DNA of 64,000 nucleotides, taken from the NCBI GenBank assembly GCA_050084985.1, contig JBITNC010000001.1:158348001-158412000 (forward strand). The letters run 5' to 3'. Position numbers and translations under genes: made by a program. Positions 11,395-22,640 of this stretch are shown here, piece by piece. Numbering within the stretch: position 1 is the stretch's first letter; every line of letters starts with the position of its first letter. The notes below the pieces were generated by a model. That model searched no databases, had not been told where the DNA came from, and saw nothing but the letters and a program-made list of their open reading frames with translations. The DNA is from Nageia nagi. Taxonomy: Eukaryota > Pinophyta.

Positions 11395-11775
11395 AATAGT
11401 AACTTTATGATAGTTATTGATACTAGACTTGATGAAGAAGAAGAATTCTTCTCTCTCAAGAAACTTTCAAGGCTCCTGCTAAAGCATAAGAAAAATATTA
11501 ACAAAAAGGTGTTGATCTCTTCTCCAAAGGATAATAATGTTGCTCTAGGAGCAACCAAAACTCCTTTCAAGAAGAAGTTCAAATATCAAAAGAAGTATTG
11601 TCCTACAACCTCTAACAAGTTTGAGAAGAAGAGAAACAACAACAACTATAAGCAAAGAGATGGAAAGGGAAAGGCAAACAAACCAAATCCCAAGGCAAAA
11701 TTCAATGGAAATTACAACTTTTGTGGCAACTATGGTCATAAAGAGTTTGATTGCTACAAAAAAAAAATAGAATAA
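11395..11775 (+). pseudogene. copia gag C-terminal part with damaged zinc knuckle
   Basis: Part of the 133-residue open frame at 11374-11775. It reads DTRLDEEEEFFSLKKLSRLL, KVLISSPKDNN and a Lys/Asn-rich linker, then a CCHC zinc knuckle in which the first Cys is Tyr (YNFCGNYGHKEFDC). Gag forms the particle and the knuckle binds element RNA. Equivalent sequences are at 20830-21230 in A1 (knuckle intact) and at 38005-38355 and 47863-48132 in the B array. Confidence 0.8.
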
Positions 11776-11796
11776 AAGAATAAAAGAAATGGAAAT

Positions 11797-13190
11797 GTGA
11801 ATAACTTAAAAGGGAATAAGAATATTAAAATTGGTTTTGTTTCTGCTCTTTACTCCATGAATCATACTTTATCATCTGATTGGATAGTTGACTTTGGATG
11901 CATTAATCACATATCCTTTGAAAAGGATAAGTTTGAAAATTTTCATAAGTATATAAAGAATGCAACTGTGATATGTGATAATTCAATCCTTGAAGTTCAA
12001 GGGATTGAGAGTGTGTTGATTCATGGAAAGGTTCTTGAAAATGTGCTCTATGTACTTAAGCTCCATATGAACCTTCTTTTCATAATTCAAGTTGCAAGGA
12101 AAGGATACTCATTTAAATTCAACTCACACTCTTGGTGCATTAAGAAGGGAGTTTCCACTTTGGTGAAAGGCTCAATGAAAGATGATCTCTACATTATGGA
12201 TCAAGTTCCAACAAAGATGTGTCTTGCTACAAATGTTTTCTCTAGGGGCAATGTTTGTGCCAACATTTAGGGCACCTTAATCACAAAAGTATTCAAGTCA
12301 TGAAAGACCAAGAACTTATGGAAGGTTTTATTTCTATTTCACCCATAATTGGTCTATGTGAGAAGTGCATCCTAGGTAAGATGAATAGACAGAGATTTAA
12401 AAAAGATAAGGCAACAAGGGTAACCCAACATATTCAACTTGTGCATTCAGATTTGATGGGTCCATTTCAGACTAGGTTAGTTGGGGGAGCATCTTATGTA
12501 TTGACCTTCATCGATAAATTTAGTAGGATGATATTTGGATATTTTCTTGAGCATAAGGATCAAACATTTTATAGGTTCAAAGATTTCAAATCTTAGTTAA
12601 AAATAAGACTAACCTTAAAATCAAGATACTGAGATCAAATAATGGGGATGAGTATAACAATAATGAGTTTAATAACTATTATGCTAAGTACAGGATCAAG
12701 AGGTAGTTTACGATTCCTTACACTCAGAAAATTGATGTTTCTAAAAGGAAAAATAAGATAATTATGGAGATGACTAGATGCATGTTGGAAAAACATCCTA
12801 ATTTCTTATGAGATGAAGCTATGAGCATTGCAATTTATACCTTGAATAGTGTCCCAAAAAAATTGTTGAGGGTAAAACTCCTTTTCAAGCATGGACAAGA
12901 AAGAAACCCAATATTTCACATCGACTTAGGGTATTTGGTTGTGAAGCATTCTCATATATTATTTCTGAAAAAAGAAAAAAGTTGGATAAAAGAGCTAAAA
13001 AATTCATCTTTATGGGCTACAAAAATTAGCATAGGGGCTATAGGCTCTACTCTCCATCCTACAAAGTAGTGTTTATATCGAGGGATGTAAAGTTCAATGA
13101 ACTTCCTAAGGAATCTACCTCCAATGAGGATGTTGATGATATAGATGACTCTTTAGTTGCACCTAACTAGTTGGATATTGATGTAGATAA
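11797..13190 (+). pseudogene. copia protease remnant and integrase
   Basis: 11797-12270 carries SSDWIVDFGCINHISF, where the catalytic D-S-G reads D-F-G. GAG-pre-integrase follows with LGHLNHKSIQVM and CEKCILGKMNRQRF (His and Cys zinc ligands). The integrase core has LVHSDLMGPFQ (first D) and VLTFIDKFSRM. The second catalytic position reads LRSNNGDEYNNNEF, D changed to N. The C-terminal region (12821-13190) is broken by stops. Integrase joins cDNA to chromosomal DNA; with these changes it is inactive. Confidence 0.85.
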
Positions 13191-13328
13191 GTCACCCTGA
13201 GAGAAACGTTCTCCAACTTAAGGGATAACAAGAAGCATGATCTTGAACAAATCCTTATTTTCCAAAATTCATAACAAGAATGAGCCCTCATCATTTAAGG
13301 AGCTTAGGTGAAAATAAATTTAACTTTA

Positions 13329-13425
13329 CACTAGTGGGTTCTACTTGCCACCATAGAGTCGAGACTTTTAGCAATACGCTAAATGATGGTAGTTGTAATA
13401 CCACCACTAGAGTTTTTTGGTAGGG
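13329..13425 (+). repeat. possible CACTA element left end with subterminal motif
   Basis: Begins CACTAGTGGGTTCTACTT. At about 13386-13407 it carries GGTAGTTGTAATACCACCA, a near palindrome. A very similar motif (GGTAGCTATAATACCACCA) lies at about 53855, 165 bp inside the CACTA-type terminus ending at 54019. Preceding bases are TTA; bases after 54019 are TTG. Beyond the first five bases the two ends do not match well. Confidence 0.35.
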
Positions 13426-13439
13426 CTTATGAGCTACCT

Positions 13440-14416
13440 CCATAGGCATATTCTAATCTAGTGCAGTTGGAATGATGTTCAAAGAGTAATGACATTGATG
13501 AAAGATATAGGAATCAAGAAGACACATGGATATAGTTGGATTGAAGTTGATAAAAAGGTACATGCTTTTCTTGTAGGAGACAAGTCACACCCATAAACAC
13601 AACACATGTATGAAAAATTGTAAAAGTTTTTGACTATATAAATGAATGAGATGTCTTCTTATGGAATATTATAATTTCAAGTAACCAAATAAATGGATTC
13701 CCTCGACAAGATTTGACATTTTTTCACCAAATGCAATAAAGAGACCAATTCATGTTTCCCAACATCCTCAAAGCATGAACCAAACTAATATATTTGAAAC
13801 AAGGTTTATACATACATCAAAGAATCTTTAAAAGAAAATTTCTATCAAATGTTATGGTTATGAGTACCCTGATAGACATGTATGTAAAATTTGGAAGCAT
13901 AGATAAGGCACATGAATTAATTGATAAAATACATGATGTAGGCATAGTTTCATGGAATGTAATAATCGTAGAATATGCACAAAATATATATGTTGAAAGG
14001 GCCCTTGAATTGGTAAACATAATAGCTCATCAAGATGTAATCTCATGGACTGCAATGATTCCAAGATATACATAAAATGGGTTTTTTGAAAAGGATCTAG
14101 AGAATTTTAAGTAGATGCAATTATAAGGTGTAAAGCCAAACTTTGTAACCTTTTCCAACATTCTTTAAACATGTGCCACCATGGGAACTCTTGAAGAAGG
14201 TATGAAAACATCCATCAAAGAGTAGTTTAGAATGTATTTTCATCAAATGTTTTGGTTGTGAACACCTTGATAAATATGTATTGAAAATATGGAAGAATAC
14301 GCAAGGCTCAAGAATTATTTAACAAGATTCATGATGTAGACATATTTTCATGGACTACAATAATTGCATATGTACAACATGATGCAAACATAATTTCATG
14401 GACTATAATCTCACCT
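13440..14416 (+). pseudogene. PPR protein pseudogene (E-motif fragment followed by PPR motifs)
   Basis: 13440-13620 reads RVMTLMKDIGIKKTHGYSW, IEVDKKVHAFLVGDKSHP, the E/E+ region that normally follows the last PPR. It is then followed by upstream-type PPR sequence: NGFPRQDLTFFHQMQ, FMFPNILKA, and an open 93-aa frame (13794-14075) with YIHQRIFKRKFLSNVMVM, STLIDMYVKFGSIDKAHEL, SWNVIIVEYAQ and QDVISWTAMIPRYT. Further decayed motifs run to about 14416. The order (end motif first, repeats after) means two gene pieces are joined or rearranged. No start codon or DYW domain. It ends where telomere-like repeats begin. Confidence 0.8.
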
Positions 14417-14700
14417 AGGGTTAGGGTTTTAGTTAGAGTATTAAGGGATTAGGGTGTGGGTGTGGGGTGTGGGTTAGGGTGTGTGGTTAAGGGTAACAAG
14501 GTTAGGGTTAGGGTGTGGATTAGGGTTTTATGAACTATAATGATTGGATTTTATGAAATTCATGGATATGGTATCCACTTAAACTCTTTGATCTGATGAA
14601 GCACTTACAAACCAACCTTATGGTTAGGGATTAAGGGGCTAGGTTTAGGGGTTATGCTTTAAGATTTAGGATTTAGGATTTGGGATTTAGGGTTCATCTT
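14411..14700 (+). repeat. degenerate telomere-like repeats, G-rich on + strand
   Basis: Many GGTTAGGG, GATTAGGG and TTTAGGGTT units lie at 14411-14532 and again at 14618-14692, mixed with GGTGTGGG. The spacing is irregular, so this is not a clean interstitial telomere array. It lies between the PPR pseudogene and the CACTA genes. Confidence 0.8.
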
Positions 14701-14844
14701 ACTTGACAGTTGCCTTTGTTTCATTTACCTTAACTTCTAAGGACTCTATGATCAAAAAATAAATTCTTATATTTATTTTATTTTATTGTGTTATTTTATT
14801 ATTATTAAAATTATTATTATTATTTTAATTTGTTTATTTATTAA

Positions 14845-15015
14845 TACCCAAAACCCTAAACCATTGAACCTAAACTTTAAGTCAATATTTTTAACCCTAG
14901 TTTTTAAATTTTTAATCGTAAACCCTAATACCTAAAATCTTAAATCCTATCACCTAAAATCCTAAACCCTAATCCTAACAAATCAATTTTAATGTTTTAC
15001 CCTCAACCCTAAATT
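14845..15015 (-). repeat. degenerate telomere-like repeats, C-rich on + strand
   Basis: CCCAAAACCCTAAACC, AACCCTAATACC and CCTAAACCCTAATCC units, the opposite orientation to the block at 14411-14700. Between the blocks (14760-14840) is simple ATT/TTA-rich sequence. Together they form a loose inverted arrangement just upstream of the gene at 15094. Confidence 0.75.
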
Positions 15016-15093
15016 CTTTATTTTATTTATATTTAAATAATATGTGAATTTTAATATGACTAATAATATATAATTTTTTAAAGTAAATATCAC

Positions 15094-16190
15094 TATGTCG
15101 AGTTTTAGTGATGACGAGATCATGTCACTTATTCATCCTAAGAGGACTAACATTTCTTTCGATGAGGATGAGCTGCTAGAGCCATCTGCTCTTAAGAATA
15201 TTGATATTTATTTCGATGAAAATGAGCCAAAGGAGTAAAAGGTATATGTAATTAATAATGAGTGTCAAATATATGTATTTACACTATATGACATTAAGAA
15301 TGAGGTATACAATGTTGTTATGTGAAATATTTAACTTAATACTATGGCATTTGTTACAGGAACACCATGAGGATGATGATGATGATGACTATGAGGTAAT
15401 TAATCATCAAATTTTGATTTAGTTTTTGATTTAATATGAAATTTAACTAAAATTAACTATATGACATGAAGTTTCATGAAAAGTTCAATTTGTTGAAGGT
15501 AAAGTATGCAGATCCATAAATGAAGAGGGAACACGTAGAAGAATTAGATATCAAACACAACTTCAAAATATATTTAGAAGTGATGATAGTATTAATCCTT
15601 TATCATTCGATATACCATTAGAGAATTTATATGATCCTTCAATACCTATTAAATACCAACATTTATATCAAGATACATATGATTAGAAGCTATATGGTGC
15701 ATGGCCAATTGAAGAAACATTTCTAAAAGCTTATGTGCCATTCAAATATTATGGTAATAGATACATGATAAGAGAATATGAATATATACATGTAACTAGC
15801 ATGGATTTATTCATATTGAACAATGTACTTGTTCCTCCAGGTGGTCTAAAAGATCCAATGATGCCATTCTGTGGTCTATTTTACAATAAAAAAATTCTCA
15901 TATTAAAAGATATAGTATTTGTGCAAATTGATAATTAGATCCTGTGCCTTCAGAATGTTTATACATTGATAGTCGATCAAAGATGCACAAAAATATTGCA
16001 TGATATATAAATAATTTCATTAGCAATGGATTCCTCCTTAATTATGAATTTCACCATTTTGAAAAGCAGCAAGAAGACTTCATGAGTGAAGAATTAGATA
16101 ATTATCTAGGTGTAGTTCCTATTAGAAGTTTGAAATATGGTGACTAGCTATTAGTGGCTTACAATTATAGAAAACCTCCAAAATAAAAAG
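15094..16190 (+). pseudogene. unrecognised accessory gene beside CACTA transposase, intron-containing
   Basis: ATG at 15094 opens MSSFSDDEIMSLIHPKRTN and an acidic exon ending in EPKE*K just before a GT at about 15242. A plausible acceptor (TTTGTTACAG) at about 15359 leads to a second, Asp-rich exon (EHHEDDDDDDYE) followed by another GT. From about 15530 one frame gives TRRRIRYQTQLQNIFR, LSFDIPLENLYDPSI, VPFKYYGNRYMIREYEYIHV, LVPPGGLKDPMMPFCGLFYN and, after small shifts, YEFHHFEKQQEDFMSEELD, GVVPIRSLKYGD and a Lys-rich end. Stops are few and mostly at likely Gln codons. I do not know this protein. It sits about 250 bp upstream of TNP2 on the same strand, as an accessory gene of a CACTA element might. 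Confidence 0.6.
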
Positions 16191-16439
16191 CAAAAAAGGA
16201 TTAAAAATGGAATCCTTATTGATGTTTGTTCTTGCATCTATTAATGAAAGATGTTATATTTTTTCAAAAAAACTTAATGAAAAATATTGTGTAAAACTTG
16301 TCGATGAGTTATTATTACAATATACTTGTTTGTTTATTACTAATGCAATATAATTGTTCACTTTTTAATGAAAATATTATGCTTTTTAAAATTATTTTAC
16401 TATTCTATAACAATTGACTTGACAAACACATCAAAATGC

Positions 16440-17539
16440 AACAAATAGACAAGACCACTCTAGCACAAGGTCTAATGTACCCACTTTTGTTGAACACATG
16501 CAAGTAGGGATCAAAGGAAGCTACTACATACACTCTTAAATCTTGAAGAATATGGACATTGGTTGATAAAACCAAATGTTCTACCAAATCTTGCATTTAA
16601 TGAGGAAATGGATTTAATTACCAATAATAATGAAGGATAGAATAATGATGTTCATATGGATCATGATAATGTAATAAATGATTATATTGAGTTAGTATAT
16701 GCAAATAGACATGACGATGCATACATTCATGCCTCTTCTCATACACATGATGGTGTAAGGATTGGTGATTTAGAAAATGTTAGCTTGTATAGTGCTACAA
16801 AAACTAAATCATACAAAGAGTGCGCTTATCAAAGTTATTAATGACCTTGCTTTTGATGAATTTAAAAACAAAATATGGATGGTAAGATACGAACTTCACT
16901 GCTCCTCTAAAGTATGTAATTTTTTTTTTTTTAAATATTTAAATATATACAAATTTATATATTAGATTTTTTGTATTATTTAAGATTTAACATAATAAAT
17001 TTATTACTTTGTGTGGTACTACATGTTACTAAACAAAAAGTTGCTTTCAAATGATAATATCATCCATCCTTTGTGCAAAAATGCACATGTAATTTTTAAG
17101 GATACAGGGGTAGAGTATGATAAATACCATACTTGTATTAATTATTATATATTATATAGAGGACCATGTGAAAAATTGAGTACATGTCCAAAGTGTGGTG
17201 CAAGTATATACAAAAAAGGAATGAAAGGGAAAAATATTCCTTGAAAGAAAGTTCATCATATGCAAATCATTGCTAGATTGATGCGATTATTTTGGTGTAA
17301 GTAACTTGCACAACTTATAGATTGACATGCAAGAAATAGAAGTGAATATGGTGTAGTTTACATTCCTACAAATAGTAAAGTAATAAAACATATAGAGAAA
17401 AAGTGGCTCGATAAATTTCAAGTTGAATCTAGAAGTGTAAGATTGGTTTTTTCAATGGATGGTGTCAATCCATTTGAGAAAAACTCATCTACTTATTCAT
17501 GTTGGCATGTTGTTATAATCAATTATAACATAACTCCAT
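16440..17539 (+). pseudogene. CACTA (En/Spm) TNP2-type transposase, 5' part
   Basis: Frames with shifts and a probable intron (donor GTATGT near 16912) read NHTKSALIKVINDLAFDEF, VEYDKYHTCINYYILY and the zinc motif KLSTCPKCGASIYKKGM. They continue with IIARLMRLFWCK, ARNRSEYGVV, HIEKKWLDKFQVESRSVRL and MDGVNPFEKNSSTYSCW. These are hallmark blocks of Transposase_21/TNP2, which binds CACTA ends and catalyses excision and insertion. The coding sequence breaks exactly at 17539 where copia A1 is inserted and resumes at 25451. Stops and shifts show that it is inactive. Confidence 0.88.
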
Positions 17540-18041
17540 TGTTGGAATGTATAATGCATTATTCTAAAGGTTATGTAATAATCTTCTATGTAAGTTCACT
17601 AACACTTAAGGGTATCATTTGATACCTTAAGTATTTAAGTGAATATGATAATGTAACTTGTCCTACACTCCATGTCATGAGCATGCCCCTTGGGTAAAAG
17701 GATGTGCATGTCATGCTTTTGTACATTGGATAAAAGGGTGATCTAAAGAGGGATTTTGGCCTATAAATAGAAGACTCCTTCTTTATGATCACACACCAAT
17801 TTGTGGAGTTAAGTTATGTTAGTGGATAGTGTTTAAGAGTTGAGGTTAGAAAGAATTGTAAGAGTTATTAGTTGTGAATTAAGAGAGATCTAGTTAGTGG
17901 ATGTACTCCTAGTTGGAGGAACCACTTATATCTTGAGTTATCTTTGTGAGATTGCTTATGCTTTAGCATTTTGTTGATAAAGAGAACTTTCATATAATAT
18001 TATGCTTTTAAGATTGTATTTTTTATAGTTTTATTCCTTCA
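17540..18041 (+). repeat. A1 5' LTR
   Basis: 502 bp, TG...CA. It carries a TATA-box-like CCTATAAATAG at about 17760 and a palindrome at 17603-17631 (arms ACTTAAGGGTATC and GATACCTTAAGT). Target duplication TCCAT precedes it. Confidence 0.95.
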
Positions 18042-18043
18042 TT

Positions 18044-18055
18044 TGGTATCAGAGC
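18044..18055 (+). other. A1 primer-binding site
   Basis: TGGTATCAGAGC, the standard complement of the 3' end of plant initiator methionine tRNA, starts two bases after the 5' LTR. It primes minus-strand cDNA synthesis. Confidence 0.93.
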
Positions 18056-20345
18056 AAGGTGTGGAAGCTCTTCATTCAATTTAGAGGTCTTCTTCCTCCA
18101 ATTTTAAAGTCTTATTGAGGAGAGTCCACTTTGTTTAATATTTCCTTTATGCACTAGCTACTTATTTTAGGAGATTCAAACCCCATGTAGCCCCCTCCTC
18201 CTTCCTCTGTCATGACATGTGGGATGCCAACTCAATCTTGAGAATAGCAGGAAAGGTGATTAACCTAGTTTATTAACCCTCCTCATCTCTACTTTGTGCT
18301 TTATGGCTTAGGTGGTGGCTCATATCCTTCTCCCTTTATATCCTCTACCATCATGCACTTTGGCCAAGAGAGCCTCTGGTAAAGGGAAAGGATCCTTAAT
18401 GGCTCCCATCTCTTTACGTAGCTCCTTCAAACTATTGTGGCCTCTATCTCCTTGCCTAGCTCCCAATTTGTTTTACACCTACCTTTGTATCCTTGGCCCT
18501 TATGTTTTGTTTCTTTTCTTTGGAGAATCCCTCATGGGCTATTAATGACTCAATTCCACCTTTACAACTCCTTAATTCTACCCTTTGTAGTGTATTCATA
18601 ATCTGATCTTCAAGGCCCCCTCCCCTTTGCTCCACCACTTGTAGCTTCTTGCTGCCTCCACTTGTGTCTCCTCTGCTCTTCTCTTTTGTCTTATTTTTAA
18701 CAAAAAAAATATGCGCTCACCTCCTTTCTTCTCCACTTTGTGTGGCCCTTTCAAACTTTTTACTTATTTAATAAGGTAGTAATTTTTCTTAAAAGCAAGT
18801 CCTTTTTTTTTTCTTTTCTCATCATGACATGCTTTAATTAGACTGATGCATGGAGTAAGAATTCAAATAGCATTAATTTTTTTTTTTGCAAAATTAGTGG
18901 ATAAAATTAATGCATTTGGGTGGAGTGTGGGTTTTATCTATCACATTAATTGCTTAAAGTCAAGTGTAGGTCTCTCCCCTCATTTAATTTTTTGTAGAGA
19001 TTATGGATAAGTAAATGATGGCTTAATTTATTTTTTATCTACTTGGAAATTTTTTTTAAAATAGTATGGCAAAATTATTAATTTTTTTTTTACTTAGTTA
19101 AAATTATCTTGAAGTTGCAAGGTAAATTTTTAAAGTAAAATTTTATAGCTAAGCATTCTAGAGGAATATTTATACAAGTTTTTTTTCTTTTGCCTGAATT
19201 AAATTGCAATTTGCTTTGGTAAATATTACTTAGGTAAAACTAATATTATTTAAGGGATCATTTCTTTTAAGTAACAAAAGGGGAAAATCTTTATGATTTT
19301 TTTTACTTAAACTTTTAGATGCTTTATGCTTAGAATGCATGTTTATCATATAAAAATCTTGATGTCTCTCTAAAATTCATGCATGCTAAGTATTTATCTT
19401 TATTCCTTATGCAAAACTTGTGCATATTACATGCTAAGTATTTATCTTAATTCCTTATGCAAAGTTAATGAATGGACTTATGCAAATTATGGAAATGATG
19501 CATGTTTATGCTTAAGTATTTATCCTTTTTTATGCAAAGTTAACTTGTGCAAATTATGGAACTATGTAAATATGTCCTTTAGAGGTTAGTAAACAAAGCC
19601 CATTGTACTCTTAGATTCCAATCTTATTGATGGATGATGTAACGTTTTACACATTTTACTTTATGTTTCATAAATTTGCTTTATTTATGCAAGAATGCAA
19701 ACATTGAAGTGAGCAACCCCCTAAAATGAACATATCCGCACGTACATTTTGCAACATGACTTGTTTGGGTAGCCATGAGGTGAGGATAGGCAGACTAGAG
19801 CCTTTAAGTTTGATGATCTAAATGGTGAAAAGTTTGTACTTTTCAATTGCCCCTAAGTCCTCTAGTTGGTCTGGACATAACTCCAATAGGTGAACAAGCA
19901 TGTGTGTAGTGATACCACATGTCTGCACATCCATTCAAAAATTATCCTAATAACTTAGGAGGATAACTTGAAACCTAATCAAGATTAATAATTTGGCCAA
20001 TCCAATATACATCATTACCTTGGAAAATAGTAGGTACTTCTCCTTATGAGAGTATAATAATGACCAAGGCAAACTGATTGAGGATTGGTAGTACTTGGGC
20101 TCCTCTTGTGTGGGTATCCAGGTGAGGGCCTACTTTTTAGATAAGAAAACAAGCCTCAACAATGTCACTCTACATCTACAATTCTTGATATGAGAAATGT
20201 ATTTGGATACATGGGATGTATATTTGAATTGTAAAATATTTGCACTTATGAATCAAATCAAGCATATCTTAGTTAATTAAATGTAACATGTAATATTATT
20301 TACTAAACCACATGCTTATTATTTTTTACATTCTTATGTAGCAAA
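18056..20345 (+). other. A1 untranslated leader
   Basis: No conserved coding sequence. 18160-18720 is C/T-rich; 18720-19380 is T-rich. 19380-19590 holds about three diverged copies of a roughly 60-bp unit (CATGCTAAGTATTTATC...TTATGCAAA). 19720-20160 is clearly homologous, in opposite orientation, to 48870-49265 in the family B leader. Confidence 0.75.
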
Positions 20346-21290
20346 TGGAAGAATCCTTTTCACCCAAACACATTTTTGATGATTCCAACATTGGTATTTG
20401 GGAACCTCAGATGAGAGCTAAATTGTAGGAAAGGAAGCTTTAGCAAATAGTGAATGAGAACCTTGTACCTCCTATAAATGAAAAAGCACTAGAAGCTTAC
20501 AACACGAAGAATGAGTTAGCAACCTCCATGATCTTTCATGCAATTTCAAATGATGTTCTCTTGATGATTTCCTCTTCAACCTTAGTAAAGGAAGCTTGGG
20601 ATAAGCTTAAGTAAATCTACCTTGGTTCAAACTTTTCAAGAAGGTTTATCATTCTTCAAAAGTTACTTCAATCTTGTCAAGAGGAAGATGAAAATGTTGC
20701 CATCTACTTGAACAAAATCATTGACTTAAGAACCCAACTTGCTGCTTATGGGTGGAATTGGATCCATTATGAGTTCATGGTCTTCATCATTCTTTAAAAC
20801 CTATATTAAAAGTTTGAAAACTTTTAGTTATGGAAATAAGGCTTGATTATGAAGAAGAAGTCTTCTCCCTTGAGAACCTTTTTAGCCACCTTTTGAAGCA
20901 TGAAGAAACCCTTAACAATAAGGTGTTGATTTCTTCTCCTAAGGATAATAGCATTACTCTTAGAGCAACCAAAACTCCTTTCAAGAAGAAGTTCAACCAT
21001 CAAAAGAAATCTTATCTTTCTTTCTCCAAAAGGTTTGAGAAAAAAGGTAGTGATAACAACAAGAATAATAACAACAACAGCAAGAACAATGATAATAACA
21101 ACCATTTCAAGTAAAGAGATGGAAAAGACAAAGCAAACAATCCATATCCTAAAGAAAAAATTTAATGGTAATTGTAACTATTGTGGCATCCAACATCACA
21201 ACGAAGTTGATTGCTACAAAAAAAAAAGAGAGAAAAAGATCAAAAGTAATGAAAATGTAAAGAACTCCAAAGGAAAGAAGAATATTTAAG
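20346..21290 (+). pseudogene. A1 gag with intact CCHC zinc knuckle
   Basis: Starts at ATG 20346 with MEESFSPKHIFDDSNIGIWE. It continues LVKEAWDKLK, IYLGSNFSRRFIILQKLLQS and ENVAIYLNKIIDLRTQL, a typical copia UBN2-like gag. An Asn/Lys-rich linker follows, then CNYCGIQHHNEVDC at about 21174-21215 with all four zinc ligands. Stops at several Gln-like sites and a frameshift near 20830 interrupt it. Gag would assemble the particle and package element RNA. Confidence 0.87.
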
Positions 21291-22640
21291 CTAGTTTTGT
21301 TGTGATGCTCTACTCCATGTCTCATATTTTTTTATTTGATTGGATTGTTGATTTTGGTTGCACTAATCACCTATGCTTTGAAAAAGAAAAGTTTGAGAAC
21401 TTTCATAAGTATCGAAAAGATGCGATTGTGATAGGTGATAACTCTACCCTTAAAGTCTAAGGAATTGGAAGTGTGTAGATTCAAAGAAAGGTTCTTAAAA
21501 ATGTGCTCTATGTTTCTAAGCTTAGGATGAACCTTCTCTTTGTGATCCAAGTTGCCAAAAAAGGGTACTTATTTGAGTTCGACTCTCAATTATAGTGCAT
21601 TAAGAAAGGAATTACTACATTAGTTAAAGGATTAGTGAAAGATGATCTATATATTATGAATCAAGTTCCAATAAAGATGTGTCTTACTACAAATGTGTGT
21701 TCTAGAGGCAATATTTAGCATCGATATTTAGGGCACCTTAACCATAAGAGTATTCAAGTCATGAAAAATCTAGAACTTGTGGAAGGTTTGCCTTCAATTT
21801 CTCCTTCAATTGGTCTATGTGAGAAGTGCATTCTTTACAAGATGCATAGATAAAAATTTGAAAAATACAAGGTAACAAGAGCATCTCAACCTCTTAAACT
21901 TATGCTTTTAGATTTGATGGGTCCATTTTAAACTAAGTCACTTGGAGGAGCATCTTACATCTTGATCTTCATTTACGACTTTAGTAGGATAACCTTTGGG
22001 TATCTACTTGAGCATAAGGATCAAACCCTTGAGAGTTTTAAGATTTTTAAGGCCTTTATTGAGAATCAAACTAACCTTAAAATTAATATGTTGAGATCAC
22101 ATAATTGGAAATAATATAAAAATAATAAGTTCAATGACTATTATGATAAGTATGGAATTAAGAGGTAGTTTACGATTCCTTACACTCCTTAGTAGAATGA
22201 TGTTATCGAAAAGAAAAATAGAACAATTATGGAGATGGTTAGATGCATGTTGGGTAATCTTCCTAAATTCTTATGGGGTGAAGCTATGAGCATTGCTATT
22301 TATACCTTGAATAGGTGTTCCACAAAAGCCATTTAGAGTAAAACTTTTTTTAAGGCATGGTCAGGAAGAAAACCTAACATTTCTCACCTTAGGGTGATTG
22401 GTTATGAAGCATTCTCCTACATTATTTCTGAAAAAAGGAAAAATTTGGACATAAGAGCTAAAAAATACATCTTTGTGGGTTATGATAGTAAGCATAGAGG
22501 CTACAAGATCTACTTTCCATCCTATAAATTCATGTTTATTTCAATCGATGTAAAGTTCAATGAACTTCCTAAAGAATCTAATTCTAATGAGGATGTTGAT
22601 GATCTAGAGGACTCTTCAATTGCACCTAGTTAGTTATATA
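21291..22640 (+). pseudogene. A1 protease remnant and integrase
   Basis: FDWIVDFGCTNHLCFEKEKF marks the protease active region (D-F-G for D-S-G). NVLYVSKLRMNLLFVIQVAK and KDDLYIMNQVP precede the zinc-binding LGHLNHKSIQVMKN and CEKCILYKM. The integrase core is visible as LDLMGPF, FIYDFSRITFGYLLEHKDQT and LRSHNWK (second catalytic D read as H). The conserved C-terminal block RKPNISHLRVIGYEAFSY, KKYIFVGYDSKHRGYKIY and VKFNELPKES is largely open from 22394 to 22633. Confidence 0.87.

Larger units (their letters stand above)
11395..13316 (+). mobile_element. Ty1-copia fragment (gag to integrase), no LTRs
   Basis: The coding sequence is that of copia families A and B in this window but is cut at both ends. 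It begins inside gag and stops after the integrase, at FKEL near 13310, where RT would start. No LTR, PBS, RT or RNase H is joined to it. Nearby at 13329 is a CACTA sequence that might mark an element boundary. The order gag-protease-integrase is diagnostic of Ty1/copia. Confidence 0.85.

Noticed and set aside
14411-15015. A true interstitial telomere or chromosome fusion site
   Set aside because: Repeats are too irregular, orientation switches, and similar blocks recur inside the tandem units at 28652-29330.
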